In this document: positions 1 to 32,795 of the stretch, in pieces | How the letters are laid out: each line of letters begins with the position of its first letter | Position numbering within the stretch: position 1 is the first letter of the stretch | Assembly (NCBI GenBank): GCA_964030475.1 | Contig: CAXIPT010000008.1 | Coordinates: 2,666,141 to 2,730,140, forward strand | Direction: 5' to 3' | From: Tethya wilhelma | Lineage: Eukaryota; Porifera; Demospongiae; Tethyida; Tethyidae | DNA: 64,000 nt | The notes under the pieces: generated by a model | Seen by the model: the letters and a program-made list of their open reading frames with translations, nothing else | What the model was told of the DNA's origin: nothing | Databases searched by the model: none | Position numbers and translations under genes: made by a program

Positions 1-720
1 TTTGAATTTTTTATGATGAAGTAACTTCAATAAGAGCATAATAATAGTCTAGCGTATCGATCCAGACCCTTTACATGTGTGTTTAATAGCATGACTAGTA
101 GTGCTGTGTAGAGAGTGTGCATGGATATGCCAGACCAACAAGAGTAACTGTGTGCATACCTGAGGTAGATAATTATTTGGCAATTTGAATTTCCCCTCCC
201 CCAAATTAATAGTAACCTTCCAGACTAACTGGATACTACACATTAATCCTTCTAGTGGGGTGAAGTTTATCTCATGGATTATGTATGGCACCATAAAAAT
301 GATCAATATATAGTACTTGCACTGTGAGGTATTCAAACTCAACTGTTAGCATGAACTAAATTAATTTGTGCTATGCGACGCAGCGTATACTTTGGGGGCA
401 AAGTACTGTCCATTATATTATGTGGAATAAAGAGGTGGTATGTCAGGGAACTCTATAAAGCACTATAAAACGATTTTTATACGTAGCATGTACAGTTGGG
501 ACCAAGGGAGTTGTGGGAGGGGCGGTCATTACAAGCGGGGTTCACTGTACATAATGTATATGCTCGCCTAATTAAATTTGCTCACTATAATTACTACCTA
601 TAATACTATAAATTATACAGTGTACTCTTATAATTGTCTCATCCTCAGGCCCTGCTCTGCCGTGTGAGACAATAGAGAGTGGCCTTAGGACAGGGCTAGC
701 AAATAGCTAGCTACACATAC

Positions 721-2285
721 CTGCGGTGATGAAACTCGTGTGATTGAGAAGAAGGGAGAAATGGGAAGTGATAACCAGAATGAGCTAGGGTAGTGGATAC
801 GATGCCAACTGTCCAAAACAACCAAGCTGTTAAGATGTGGCAGCCCATAAGTGCTGGGCCCAATGTTAACGGACTTGTGTTGACAAAGAAATGCTCTAGT
901 GGATGGCAGTAGAAAGCAGCCACTGAACAAGGTGCTCTCCATTCGTGGTGGATTCTGTGAATATGTTTGTAGAGGAATGGGCTACAGTGCATGTACCTAT
1001 GGTGTAGGAAATGAAGGGAAAAAATTTCTACATACACACAGCAACTTGCATGGGATTTTAAGAATTGGTGGTTTTTGAGTGTGGAAGAATATAATCACAA
1101 TATGCAATATATTACCTGTGTATGGAGTAAAATCCAATTTCATCAATCAAAATGCAGCCTATTAGCTCCCTTAAGGCAGTGGCCAAAGTTGGTAGATCAT
1201 CAAACGTCATTAATCTCTTTGCAATGTACCACATTAGTGCGAGATTTAGAAACACCACAAAACTCATGTTGAATGCTGCAAGCACAAGAGCCAGCATATA
1301 CTTTCTACAGTCCATCTACAGAAAAATAATTATATGACATTAGAGTCTACTTTACAATCACCTAGCTGAGCCTCAGTAGACTTGATTTGTGCAATACTTT
1401 AGCATATGGGAACAAACACTGAGATTTTGTTTGATACTGAAGGGTAGCTAGCAGAATCTATGTGAAATTTGCCGTTATAGAGTGGTTGAATTGTTTGATA
1501 CAAAAAACAAAGGCTCAAGTGAACATGAACGATTCATCAGAAGCCCAGTTTGAAGAGAACTAGAAGGAACTTGCATGATTGTAGAATATTGTGGGTGTTA
1601 TTGAGACTACAGCACTTTATATGATGTATAAAGTACATGTATACCCGAGGCAGTTAAAGTACTGCCTTTGTATTGCAAAAGAAGCAGGTAATGTGTCTTG
1701 CAAATCTGCAGTTGTTGTTGCCCCTGCACAAATTTGTGCTATTATTGATAAGAGCATTTGAGTGCTCTAGAATTCTTTTGACCATAAAGCAAGGTACCGG
1801 TATAGATATAACTGACCTTACCCAGTCCAAACGCTCACAACTATGACATCCTGAGCAAGCACTGTTTTAAACCAGTTATACCAACTGTAGTAGTCCTACA
1901 CATGCAGGTACTGCCATAACCGAAGCACAAGCCACTAGTAATGTTTAGATCCATTAGTACTGAGGTAAACATTATCTCTTCTGAACAATTTCATGTTTAT
2001 TTTTCTATTTCTTTGCCAGAAGTAGATCTAAGCACATGTACTCCATCTATTCTCTACTCAAGCAGCTGGCTGTACCGATGTTTGCAGATACTAATTCCCC
2101 AGACCACTCCGTAAACTATCCCGTTTTCTATCCATGGACATGAGCGTAATGTATTATCTATGGTTTAATTAAGGTAGAATAGGTACAGACTTACTGGTAC
2201 ATTCTTGTCCTTTTGAATTTTATATTTCTGTAAGGCTGATGGCAGTCCACATAGATCTAGACATCCCAGCATGGCATTACTGACA
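721..2285 (-). pseudogene. FAXDC2-like hydroxylase, left-arm mirror copy (partial in window)
   Basis: This is the mirror image of the right-arm gene. Exons lie at 2195-2285, 1116-1315 and 721-996 and carry the same three histidine boxes. No stop codon or frameshift is visible in them. The terminal exon would fall just left of base 1, so it cannot be assessed. As in the right arm, N-terminal exons are missing towards the centre. Whether this is a functional second gene, a 5'-truncated duplicate or an assembly copy of the same locus cannot be decided here; the pseudogene label reflects only the apparent 5' truncation. Confidence 0.5.
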
Positions 2286-2451
2286 CTGAATGTGGTAAAG
2301 GTGACTAGTGTTGAACCTGGGGTAGGTATACCATACATGAAACACAGTCAGCTTAACCACTAATATTTATTATTATTTTGGGTCACATGACTGTGCAATA
2401 AATCACGTTAAATACATTTGTGAATGCAATAAAATAGCTCAATTTGTCTAA

Positions 2452-2659
2452 TACTGTGTAGCTTCAAATTTTTGTGGCACAAAAAGTTCATGAAAAGTAT
2501 GTCTTCGCTGTTTTGAACTAATTTTCGTGAATCACGATCTCTGAAATTATTGCCAATATACGGTTTTCCAAATTTTTGTGGAGAAAATTTTTTTGATATA
2601 CGGTCAAATCACAAAATTCATGAAAATACTGGGCCATGAAAATTTGGAGGTATACGGTA
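2452..2659. mobile_element. MITE-like element with imperfect terminal inverted repeats (left arm)
   Basis: An AT-rich segment of about 208 bp is bounded by imperfect inverted repeats of about 26 bases: tactgtgtagcttcaaattt at one end and the complement of taccgtatacctccaaattt at the other. It has no coding capacity; the short open frames across it are chance. It is mirrored at 3112-3319. Confidence 0.5.
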
Positions 2660-3111
2660 GGGCTCAAAGTAAGCTTAAACTGTCCCAAACCTCTTTTGTT
2701 ATTGCTCATCCAAATGCGCAACATTAAAGGAACTGTGTCACTATAATATTATACAAGTGAAAAAAACATTGGAAATGTAATGAGACACAGGAATGGGCTA
2801 AATCGTAAAAAGAACGCAAACAAGATGGAATGGCTGTTAGAGTGTGTGCAGAATTCTTCCTGTATGGGCTGCATTTAGCAATCTCCTTATTGAGTCTCTC
2901 ATTTTGCCCACAGGAAGAAATCCTTACACACTCTAACAGCCATTCCATCTTGTTTGCGTTCTTTTTACGATTTAGCCATTCCTGTGTCTCATTACATTTC
3001 CAATGTTTTTTTCACTTGTATAATATTATAGTGACACAGTTCCTTTAATGTTGCCATTTGGATGAGCAATAACAAAAGAGGTTTGGGACAGTTTAAGCTT
3101 ACTTTGAGCCC

Positions 3112-3319
3112 TACCGTATACCTCCAAATTTTCATGGCCCAGTATTTTCACGAATTTTGTGATTTGACCGTATATCAAAAAAATTTTCTCCACAAAAATT
3201 TGGAAAACCGTATATTGGCAATAATTTCAGAGATCGTGATTCACGAAAATTAGTTCAAAACAGCGAAGACATACTTTTCATGAACTTTTTGTGCCACAAA
3301 AATTTGAAGCTACACAGTA
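3112..3319. mobile_element. MITE-like element with imperfect terminal inverted repeats (right arm)
   Basis: This is the mirror copy of the 2452-2659 element. It begins taccgtatacctccaaattt and ends with the complement of tactgtgtagcttcaaattt; about 20 of 26 terminal bases match. The interior repeats related words (ccgtata, aaatttt). It lies between the palindrome centre and the first visible hydroxylase exon, where N-terminal exons would be expected. Confidence 0.5.
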
Positions 3320-3485
3320 TTAGACAAATTGAGCTATTTTATTGCATTCACAAATGTATTTAACGTGATTTATTGCACAGTCATGTGACCCAAAATAATA
3401 ATAAATATTAGTGGTTAAGCTGACTGTGTTTCATGTATGGTATACCTACCCCAGGTTCAACACTAGTCACCTTTACCACATTCAG

Positions 3486-5960
3486 TGTCAGTAATGCCAT
3501 GCTGGGATGTCTAGATCTATGTGGACTGCCATCAGCCTTACAGAAATATAAAATTCAAAAGGACAAGAATGTACCAGTAAGTCTGTACCTATTCTACCTT
3601 AATTAAACCATAGATAATACATTACGCTCATGTCCATGGATAGAAAACGGGATAGTTTACGGAGTGGTCTGGGGAATTAGTATCTGCAAACATCGGTACA
3701 GCCAGCTGCTTGAGTAGAGAATAGATGGAGTACATGTGCTTAGATCTACTTCTGGCAAAGAAATAGAAAAATAAACATGAAATTGTTCAGAAGAGATAAT
3801 GTTTACCTCAGTACTAATGGATCTAAACATTACTAGTGGCTTGTGCTTCGGTTATGGCAGTACCTGCATGTGTAGGACTACTACAGTTGGTATAACTGGT
3901 TTAAAACAGTGCTTGCTCAGGATGTCATAGTTGTGAGCGTTTGGACTGGGTAAGGTCAGTTATATCTATACCGGTACCTTGCTTTATGGTCAAAAGAATT
4001 CTAGAGCACTCAAATGCTCTTATCAATAATAGCACAAATTTGTGCAGGGGCAACAACAACTGTGCAGATTTGCAAGACACATTACCTGCTTCTTTTGCAA
4101 TACAAAGGCAGTACTTTAACTGCCTCGGGTATACATGTACTTTATACATCATATAATGTGCTGTAGTCTCAATAACACCCACAATATTCTACAATCATGC
4201 AAGTTCCTTCTAGTTCTCTTCAAACTGGGCTTCTGATGAATCGTTCATGTTCACTTGAGCCTTTGTTTTTTTGTATCAAACAATTCAACCACTCTATAAC
4301 GGCAAAATTCACATAGATTCTGCTATATAGCTACCCTTCAGTATCAAACAAAATCTCAGTGTTTGTCCCATATATGCCAAAGTATTGCACAAATCAAGTC
4401 TACTGAGGCTTAGCTAGGTGATTTTAAAGTAGACTCTAATGTCATATAATTATTTTTCTGTAGATGGACTGTAGAAAGTATATGCTGGCTCTTGTGCTTG
4501 CAGCATTCAACATGAGTTTTGTGGTGTTTCTAAATCTCGCACTAATGTGGTACATTGCAAAGAGATTAATGACGTTTGATGATCTACCAACTTTGGCCAC
4601 TGCCTTAAGGGAGCTAATAGGCTGCATTTTGATTGATGAAATTGGATTTTACTCCATACACAGGTAATATATTGCATATTGTGATTATATTCTTCCACAC
4701 TCAAAAACCACCAATTCTTAAAATCCCATGCAAGTTGCTGTGTGTATGTAGAAATTTTTTCCCTTCATTTCCTACACCATAGGTACATGCACTGTAGCCC
4801 ATTCCTCTACAAACATATTCACAGAATCCACCACGAATGGAGAGCACCTTGTTCAGTGGCTGCTTTCTACTGCCATCCACTAGAGCATTTCTTTGTCAAC
4901 ACAAGTCCGTTAACATTGGGCCCAGCACTTATGGGCTGCCACATCTTAACAGCTTGGTTGTTTTGGACAGTTGGCATCGTATCCACTACCCTAGCTCATT
5001 CTGGTTATCACTTCCCATTTCTCCCTTCTTCTCAATCACACGAGTTTCATCACCGCAGGTATGTGTAGCTAGCTATTTGCTAGCCCTGTCCTAAGGCCAC
5101 TCTCTATTGTCTCACACGGCAGAGCAGGGCCTGAGGATGAGACAATTATAAGAGTACACTGTATAATTTATAGTATTATAGGTAGTAATTATAGTGAGCA
5201 AATTTAATTAGGCGAGCATATACATTATGTACAGTGAACCCCGCTTGTAATGACCGCCCCTCCCACAACTCCCTTGGTCCCAACTGTACATGCTACGTAT
5301 AAAAATCGTTTTATAGTGCTTTATAGAGTTCCCTGACATACCACCTCTTTATTCCACATAATATAATGGACAGTACTTTGCCCCCAAAGTATACGCTGCG
5401 TCGCATAGCACAAATTAATTTAGTTCATGCTAACAGTTGAGTTTGAATACCTCACAGTGCAAGTACTATATATTGATCATTTTTATGGTGCCATACATAA
5501 TCCATGAGATAAACTTCACCCCACTAGAAGGATTAATGTGTAGTATCCAGTTAGTCTGGAAGGTTACTATTAATTTGGGGGAGGGGAAATTCAAATTGCC
5601 AAATAATTATCTACCTCAGGTATGCACACAGTTACTCTTGTTGGTCTGGCATATCCATGCACACTCTCTACACAGCACTACTAGTCATGCTATTAAACAC
5701 ACATGTAAAGGGTCTGGATCGATACGCTAGACTATTATTATGCTCTTATTGAAGTTACTTCATCATAAAAAATTCAAATTAATATCTATACATGCAGTTG
5801 CTCTTGTTACATCTTATGTAGGGGGAGTGACAACTACGGCGCCATTGGGCTATTGGACTGGCTACTCTGTTCAAATCGGCAGTTCAAAAACAGTCCATCG
5901 TTCAAGAAACATTTTGTACTGTTTCAGCTGACTCCTGTTGATCAACTTGTTCCCGACTAA
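3486..5960 (+). CDS. FAXDC2: FAXDC2-like fatty-acid/sterol hydroxylase, right-arm copy (5' incomplete)
   Basis: This is a membrane di-iron hydroxylase of the fatty-acid hydroxylase superfamily, probably in the ER. Four exons are supported by splice sites: 3486-3576, 4464-4663, 4783-5058 and 5822-5960. The three histidine boxes are present: HRYMH (HX3H, assembled across the second intron shown), HRIHH (HX2HH) and HEFHH (HX2HH). Hydrophobic segments lie between them. The last exon encodes GAIGLLDWL, the counterpart of the family's GVLGVLDxLHGTD segment, but the histidine there is replaced (LLCSN). It ends at a TAA and lies just outside the visible palindrome. Vertebrate FAXDC2 proteins have roughly 90 more N-terminal residues with membrane segments; no such exons are seen between the palindrome centre and 3486. 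The first exon shown begins in phase and needs an upstream exon. Confidence 0.8.
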
Positions 5961-6821
5961 ATTAAAATATATATTAAATGAATTACTATTTTTATTCAAT
6001 GTGCCTCACCAAAAATTTTGTAAGTTTCATAATATCATATTATAAGCAAAGTTTTGTGTGTCTGTCCGTGTGTCTGTGTGTGTGTCACGGGGGTTCACCG
6101 GAAGTGATCCGACCTCGAGCTAAAACGCTACTTTTTCTCTAGACTGTAGAAAATGCAAGCTACGAAAAGTGTGCCTAGACAGCTAGCTTAGAGAGTGCTA
6201 GCCTAGGATAGAATTACAGGCGCTACAAGTATGGCTGACTGTTTTTGAGATCGCTGACAAGGCTTACCAGTGGCATCCGTATCCGACAAAGAAGCGTGAT
6301 AGAGCAGCCAATCTTTACAAATGAAGCGTAGCAAGGGGAGAGCTTTCGCCTATAAGAGTCTGCTTCTCTGTCACTGTACACGAAACACAGCTAGCCAGAT
6401 AACGAATTTCTTTGCCAGCTGATTGCGAAAATGGCGGAAGTTGGAAAAGGGTCGTCTGTGACGTCACGTATTAAGGTAAATAGGCCAAATTGTAAAGAGG
6501 AGCAGCTCTGTACTGTGCAGGCATGCATGGTTACCTTTCACTTTCCCAGTATGCAAATGCCTGTGCTTGCATGCATCTAGCAGTAAACATCAGTATACTT
6601 CATACACAAGTAAGGAGCGTGGCGAGCGAAGCGAGCCACACTCCTTGTAATTATAATGAAAACCAAAATTAACGGCAGTTTACTACACAGAATGAGAATA
6701 AGTGATAAGATGAAGAGATAACAGTAATTATGAGTATTTAATACTTCATGGGTGTGGATAAAAGATGTGAACTGCCATCACCACCTATCATGAATGGAGT
6801 CTTGAATTGACAGTCTTGGAC
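5961..6821. other. Intergenic stretch with a probable dispersed repeat
   Basis: No gene is seen. From about 6040 a (TG)-rich segment leads into a complex block that ends near 6645 in a short hairpin, aaggagcgtggc ... gccacactcctt. The texture is that of a non-autonomous interspersed repeat. I cannot assign a class, and there is no transposase frame. Confidence 0.3.
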
Positions 6822-7190
6822 CTAGTCTTTTAGAAGGACTGCTAGGTCAAGATCACCCATAGGGTTGGGATACGTAAGAGGGTCATGTGAACGAAGATTC
6901 CAGAGTCTCTGGAACTCAGTGCTCTCCTCTAAGCCACTTACGAGCGTTTGAAATGCTTGCTTTGAACCAATCAAGCTCAAGTTCACTTCAGCTGACAACT
7001 TTAGGTCAGTTGGAAACTTGGTTTGTTGAATCTTGTCGAGTTCTTGTTGAGTTGCTTTCACAGGTTCATCACTAGCATAATCTTGGACTTTTACACTCTC
7101 GTCCTGTAGCACTTGAGAAAGAGATTTAGTATTGAGCTGTTGTACCACGGAGCAACAACGCTGAACACCTTCTGCCATTGTAATTGTCAA
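6822..7190 (-). CDS. Small acidic/neutral protein of unknown family, paralogue A (about 118-122 aa)
   Basis: I do not recognise the family. The single open frame gives a 122-aa protein with no signal peptide or membrane segment. A second ATG at codon 5 (MAEG) is an equally good start. The C-terminal half (from about residue 57) matches the 9443-9829 protein in the pattern FPxDL, SxEVNL, SKxAF, FQxLW, HDPxxYPNPxGDxD. Such conservation between two diverged copies argues that both are, or recently were, real coding genes. It lies 730 bp downstream of the neurobeachin stop on the same strand. No function can be assigned. Confidence 0.6.
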   Translation of the reverse strand: MTITMAEGVQRCCSVVQQLNTKSLSQVLQDESVKVQDYASDEPVKATQQELDKIQQTKFPTDLKLSAEVNLSLIGSKQAFQTLVSGLEESTEFQRLWNLRSHDPLTYPNPMGDLDLAVLLKD

Positions 7191-7919
7191 CTCTTGATCC
7201 GTTTTTGAGTAAATGATCTACAGCTGCTTTTGTACTATCAGATTCTGCTGCCAGTGCACGAGACAACTTGGTCAAAGTTCACACGTGTTGATCCGCATCA
7301 CGCTGAACAAAACAGGAAATGTGTGCTTGCACACATAACTCATGCTCAGGCAGGTTTCCATTCGAGGTGTGCATAGTGAATGCAACATGCGTTTATTAAT
7401 TTATGCATAGCTCGTAAACTGCCACATGTCTACACATGTACAATTTTACAATCATGCAACAACATCCAGTCAGGCAGAGTGTCGATCATGGTTCTGACTT
7501 GCCAGAGATCGAGAGAGAATGCTGTGATAACGTCAATATTATTGAAATGCTGAGAGAGAGAGAGAGAGAGAGAGATCCCAGAAAAATTCTGGGACTCAGT
7601 TAGAAATCAACCCAAGACCTTCCGGATTATTAGCCAGGTGCTCTTACCACTAAAGCCAGGCTTGGGTTGACTCTATAGGCACATTGCCTGAACAGATAAT
7701 ACCAAAGTATAGTGGTAGTTGGCCTCAATTATCTCCTAGTTAATATTATTATCATGCAAAATTAATGTGACCCTGGTGGATATGTACATTAAGAATTTAT
7801 CGCAAACAAAACTCAAAACTACAATGTCATAATAATAGCACAGAAAAACAAAAATGGATACACTATTATACAAAAAATGAACGGTTGACATGTTCACTGT
7901 ACCTATAACACCTCAATTA
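7191..7919. other. Intergenic stretch with a short GA tract
   Basis: A (GA)n tract sits at about 7552-7574. The rest is plain AT-rich sequence and probably includes the 3' UTR of the neurobeachin-like gene (minus strand). No gene is seen. Confidence 0.5.
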
Positions 7920-29828
<21,909 letters not shown>

Positions 29829-30635
29829 GACAATTTTTCGTGTCACTAGTCAAGAGAGCCTACAGACTAGACTCAGACTCGGAATTCGGATCGACTAAAT
29901 GTAGAACTTGTATATACTCGGGCAAACGATCTTTACCGTCTATTTAAGCGGCCCCGCCCACAATAACAATAGATCTAGACTGGACCGCGACATCAGACTA
30001 GACTTTGTGCGCATGCGTAAAAGCATCGATCGTATTACGTTGAATCATGAATATCCATGGTTGAATCAAACCTCACTAAAAAATCAACAACTATAAACAG
30101 CTTAGCTATACTAAAGCTAAATGAAATGTACCTAGCGCATAGCGTAGCTACGTCCACCAAACAGAGACTCCACCCAGAGGAGGTTGGACGAGGTCAAAAA
30201 AGTCAAGTTCAGCGATTTACCACCTTACCCTGAGAAATTTGTTGTAGAAATTTCTCGTAAGAAAAATAGCGGTTTAGTCCACTCCTACCCCTAGAATTAT
30301 GGCTCTAAAGCGCAGTTTTCTGCAAGACATCGTGACCTTTGACCTTGCCATTGCAGCAAAGATCGTTCTCAGAGGTTGATTGAACCACGCTTACAATCTC
30401 GAGATTGAAGCGATGGCACAAAGAATCAACTAAAGATCGTGTAGTTTTCATCAGCACTAATTAAGCCTTCCCTTTCTTGGAGAAAACCGTGATAATTAGT
30501 TAAAAACTAATCATAATAACATCTAATCGGAAGCCAAAAAATAATTACCAACCAAACGTACTTCGTGGTCTCACATTGCATGCTGCGCAGTGAGGTGCGA
30601 GCCAGAAAGAAAGCAAAGCGGCAGACACGTAAAGA
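29829..30635. promoter_or_regulatory. Divergent intergenic region, neurobeachin-like and sulfotransferase 1
   Basis: The two start codons point away from each other across 807 bp. The region contains a GC box-like gccccgccca (about 29951) and a palindromic NRF1-like site tgcgcatgcgta at 30008-30019. No gene is seen. The promoter role is inferred from position and motifs only. Confidence 0.5.
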
Positions 30636-32392
30636 ATGTGGATCATTCTATGTAGAAGATTAGGTCATCTCTCTGCAACTCTCTACATAAAACTCACCTT
30701 ATTTGTCTCTCTACTCACTCTTTTCTTCGTCATATTCTTGATTGGAACGGATTTGAAAGATTCATTCAGTGAGTCTTACAGGATTCATGTCAATTCATAC
30801 TTTATTGGTGAATCTCAGACTCAGAGTCCTGAGGCAGCAGTAAATTACCCTACAGCTGCAAGTGATGTGAGTCCAAGGGCCTACATAAGTCAGCTATCAA
30901 TGTTGCCACATAGGCCTACTAGTAGTAGAAGTGAGGTATCTGCAGCAATCAATCCAAAGTTGGCACTTAAAGCTACACTAGAACATTCTCACTCTGTAGC
31001 AGCTTATTCAGAGATTGATAATCCACGTACTCAATTAAGAACTCCTAATACAAGTCCTAGTGTGATTACTTATTCCTTAGGACCGCCAATATCTAAACCT
31101 AGAGGATGTCAGGAGGCACATTGTACTGAATTCCTTCAACAAACAGAAAAAACAGCAATGAAGAGTTGTATGCAAACTATAGTGAAAGAAACAAAACTAC
31201 AACTTGACCAACTCAAAAACTCTGTAAGAGAAAATGATTGCAACTTCATGAATGGAAATGGCAGACATCCTGTAGCTCTCATCAGCACAGAAGGCTCAGG
31301 AAACACATGGATTCGAGGTCTTCTTGAACAAGCTACCGGAATTTGTACTGGCTTTTTGTACTGTGATTATGTCATGCGAATGAAAGGATTTATTGGAGAA
31401 ACTGTAAAAAGTGGTAGTGTCTTAGTTGTCAAGACACACACTCCTGAACCTCAGTGGTATGGAGTCAAATACAAGAAACCTAAACGTTATGAAACGTTCT
31501 ATGGTTCAGCCATCTTCATTGTCAGAAACCCATTTGATGCTCTCATGGCAGAATGGAACAGAAGGGTGACAAATAACTTCCTTATTGCTAAACAGCTGCC
31601 TCACAATGAGTCTCACACCAATGTGGTACCAAGAGAATACTGGTGTAAGTAAGCATGTAGGATAAGCATATCATTGACAATTGTTTTGCAACAATAATTA
31701 TTGGTATAGCTGTTTGCTTGATATGGTGAATGTATTTGGGTATCCTGTTACCCTGAAACCTTATGATTGTGTGATGTTCAATGAGCCTATATGCAATTGC
31801 ATTCCAATCATTTATCACTGTCTTTATACTGACCCATTCATTGAGCAAAAACTCTTTGACTCTCAGATGCATGCATGTCATTTCTCCTCTTAACTACAGT
31901 AATATTATAATTATCTAAAAGGTAGCAATTGGTATACTAATGTAATAATTTTTTTTAAAGTCAAAAACACAAAACATGACTGTACAACATTGTGTTGCTT
32001 ATGTAGCTATTCCAGAATGGGATGCTTTCATGAGGGAATACATGAACCAATGGAACTCAAGGTTAGTCAACTGGGTGCTGGAATCAGGAGACCACCCTGT
32101 ACATGTTGTAAGATATGAAGACGTCAAAAGAAATGTGACCAAAGAAGTATGTAAAATGCTCAAGTTTTTGAAAATACCTTTTAATGAAGAGGAGCTTCCT
32201 CAAAGATTAAAGGGCGATTTCACCATGTTCAAGCGGAGACACAATATTGACAATGATTTTGAGCATTATTCAATACTCCAAATAGAGTTTATGAAAAATA
32301 CCATTTCAGACACTATACATCTTGTAAAAAAACATAATAAAAGTGAAATACTGAAGTTAGAGGATTATCTACCAATAAACCAAAGATTATAA
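30636..32392 (+). CDS. WSCD-type sulfotransferase 1 (two exons)
   Basis: Exons 30636-31644 and 32007-32392 are joined at a clear GTAAGT donor, giving about 464 residues. It is a type II membrane protein: a short cytosolic N-terminus, a transmembrane helix at about residues 19-41 (LTLFVSLLTLFFVIFLIG), a Ser/Thr/Pro-rich stem, then the catalytic domain, presumably in the Golgi. The PAPS-binding elements are STEGSGNTW (5'-phosphosulfate loop) and IFIVRNPFDALMAEWNRR (3'-phosphate region). The order of motifs (TGICTGFLYCD, VLVVKTH, VRYEDV) matches the WSCD1/2 family, but no WSC domain is present. The acceptor substrate is unknown. It is a tandem duplicate of the next gene. Confidence 0.8.
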
Positions 32393-32795
32393 AAACAACT
32401 ACCACTCGCCATAAACCTTACCGAATATGCATTCATTTATTACTGAGACAATTGCCCTGGAATAAGTGGTTACATACATGGATTGTAAGTAGAGTGCTGT
32501 GTAAATTTCCTCCACTGATTTTTGGCCAAGTCCATGACCACTAATTACCTACATGAATTGTAAGTAGGGTGCTGTATATTATAATACCATTGTCATTACT
32601 GCATCAATAATTATCATTCATTTTTGGCCAAGTCCATAGCCTCGTCCCCAGGCCCAAAAGGAACGAGGCTAACACGCACGCGGGAATCAAGAGCAAGCAT
32701 GCGCAAAACCCGCGCCCGGCGCCCTAACCCAAGAGGGTGGGGCCTGCAATGCATGCACGTGGTTTTATGAGATCCTATTACAATTGTATCTTAGT
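32393..32795. promoter_or_regulatory. Intergenic region between the sulfotransferase genes
   Basis: It holds a hairpin-repeat fragment (agcctcgtccccaggccca ... ggaacgaggcta, 32637-32675), an NRF1-like gcatgcgcaaaa near 32697, and a GC-rich stretch (cccgcgcccggcgcccta) about 80 bases upstream of the second gene. This looks like a compact promoter. Confidence 0.45.

Larger units (their letters stand above)
1..5778. repeat. Giant near-perfect palindrome (inverted duplication), arms about 2.86 kb
   Basis: Positions 1-2863 are the reverse complement of 2911-5778. Base 1 pairs with 5778, and all open frames of one arm recur mirrored in the other. The centre is a loop of about 47 bases (2864-2910), flanked by the sequence around 2828-2847 and its complement around 2925-2945. 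The arms differ only by scattered substitutions and 1-2 base indels (for example near 1710 against 4070, and near 2715 against 3053), which look like allele-level divergence. The left arm is still paired at the first base of the window, so its true end is not visible. This may be a real recent inverted duplication or two haplotypes joined head to head by the assembler. Confidence 0.95.

Noticed and set aside
2518..3253. Open frames across the palindrome centre and its MITEs
   Set aside because: They fall in non-coding inverted-repeat sequence and read AT-rich repeat words.
32784..32795. Upstream extension of sulfotransferase 2
   Set aside because: It would start at TTG; the ATG at 32796 gives a normal signal anchor.
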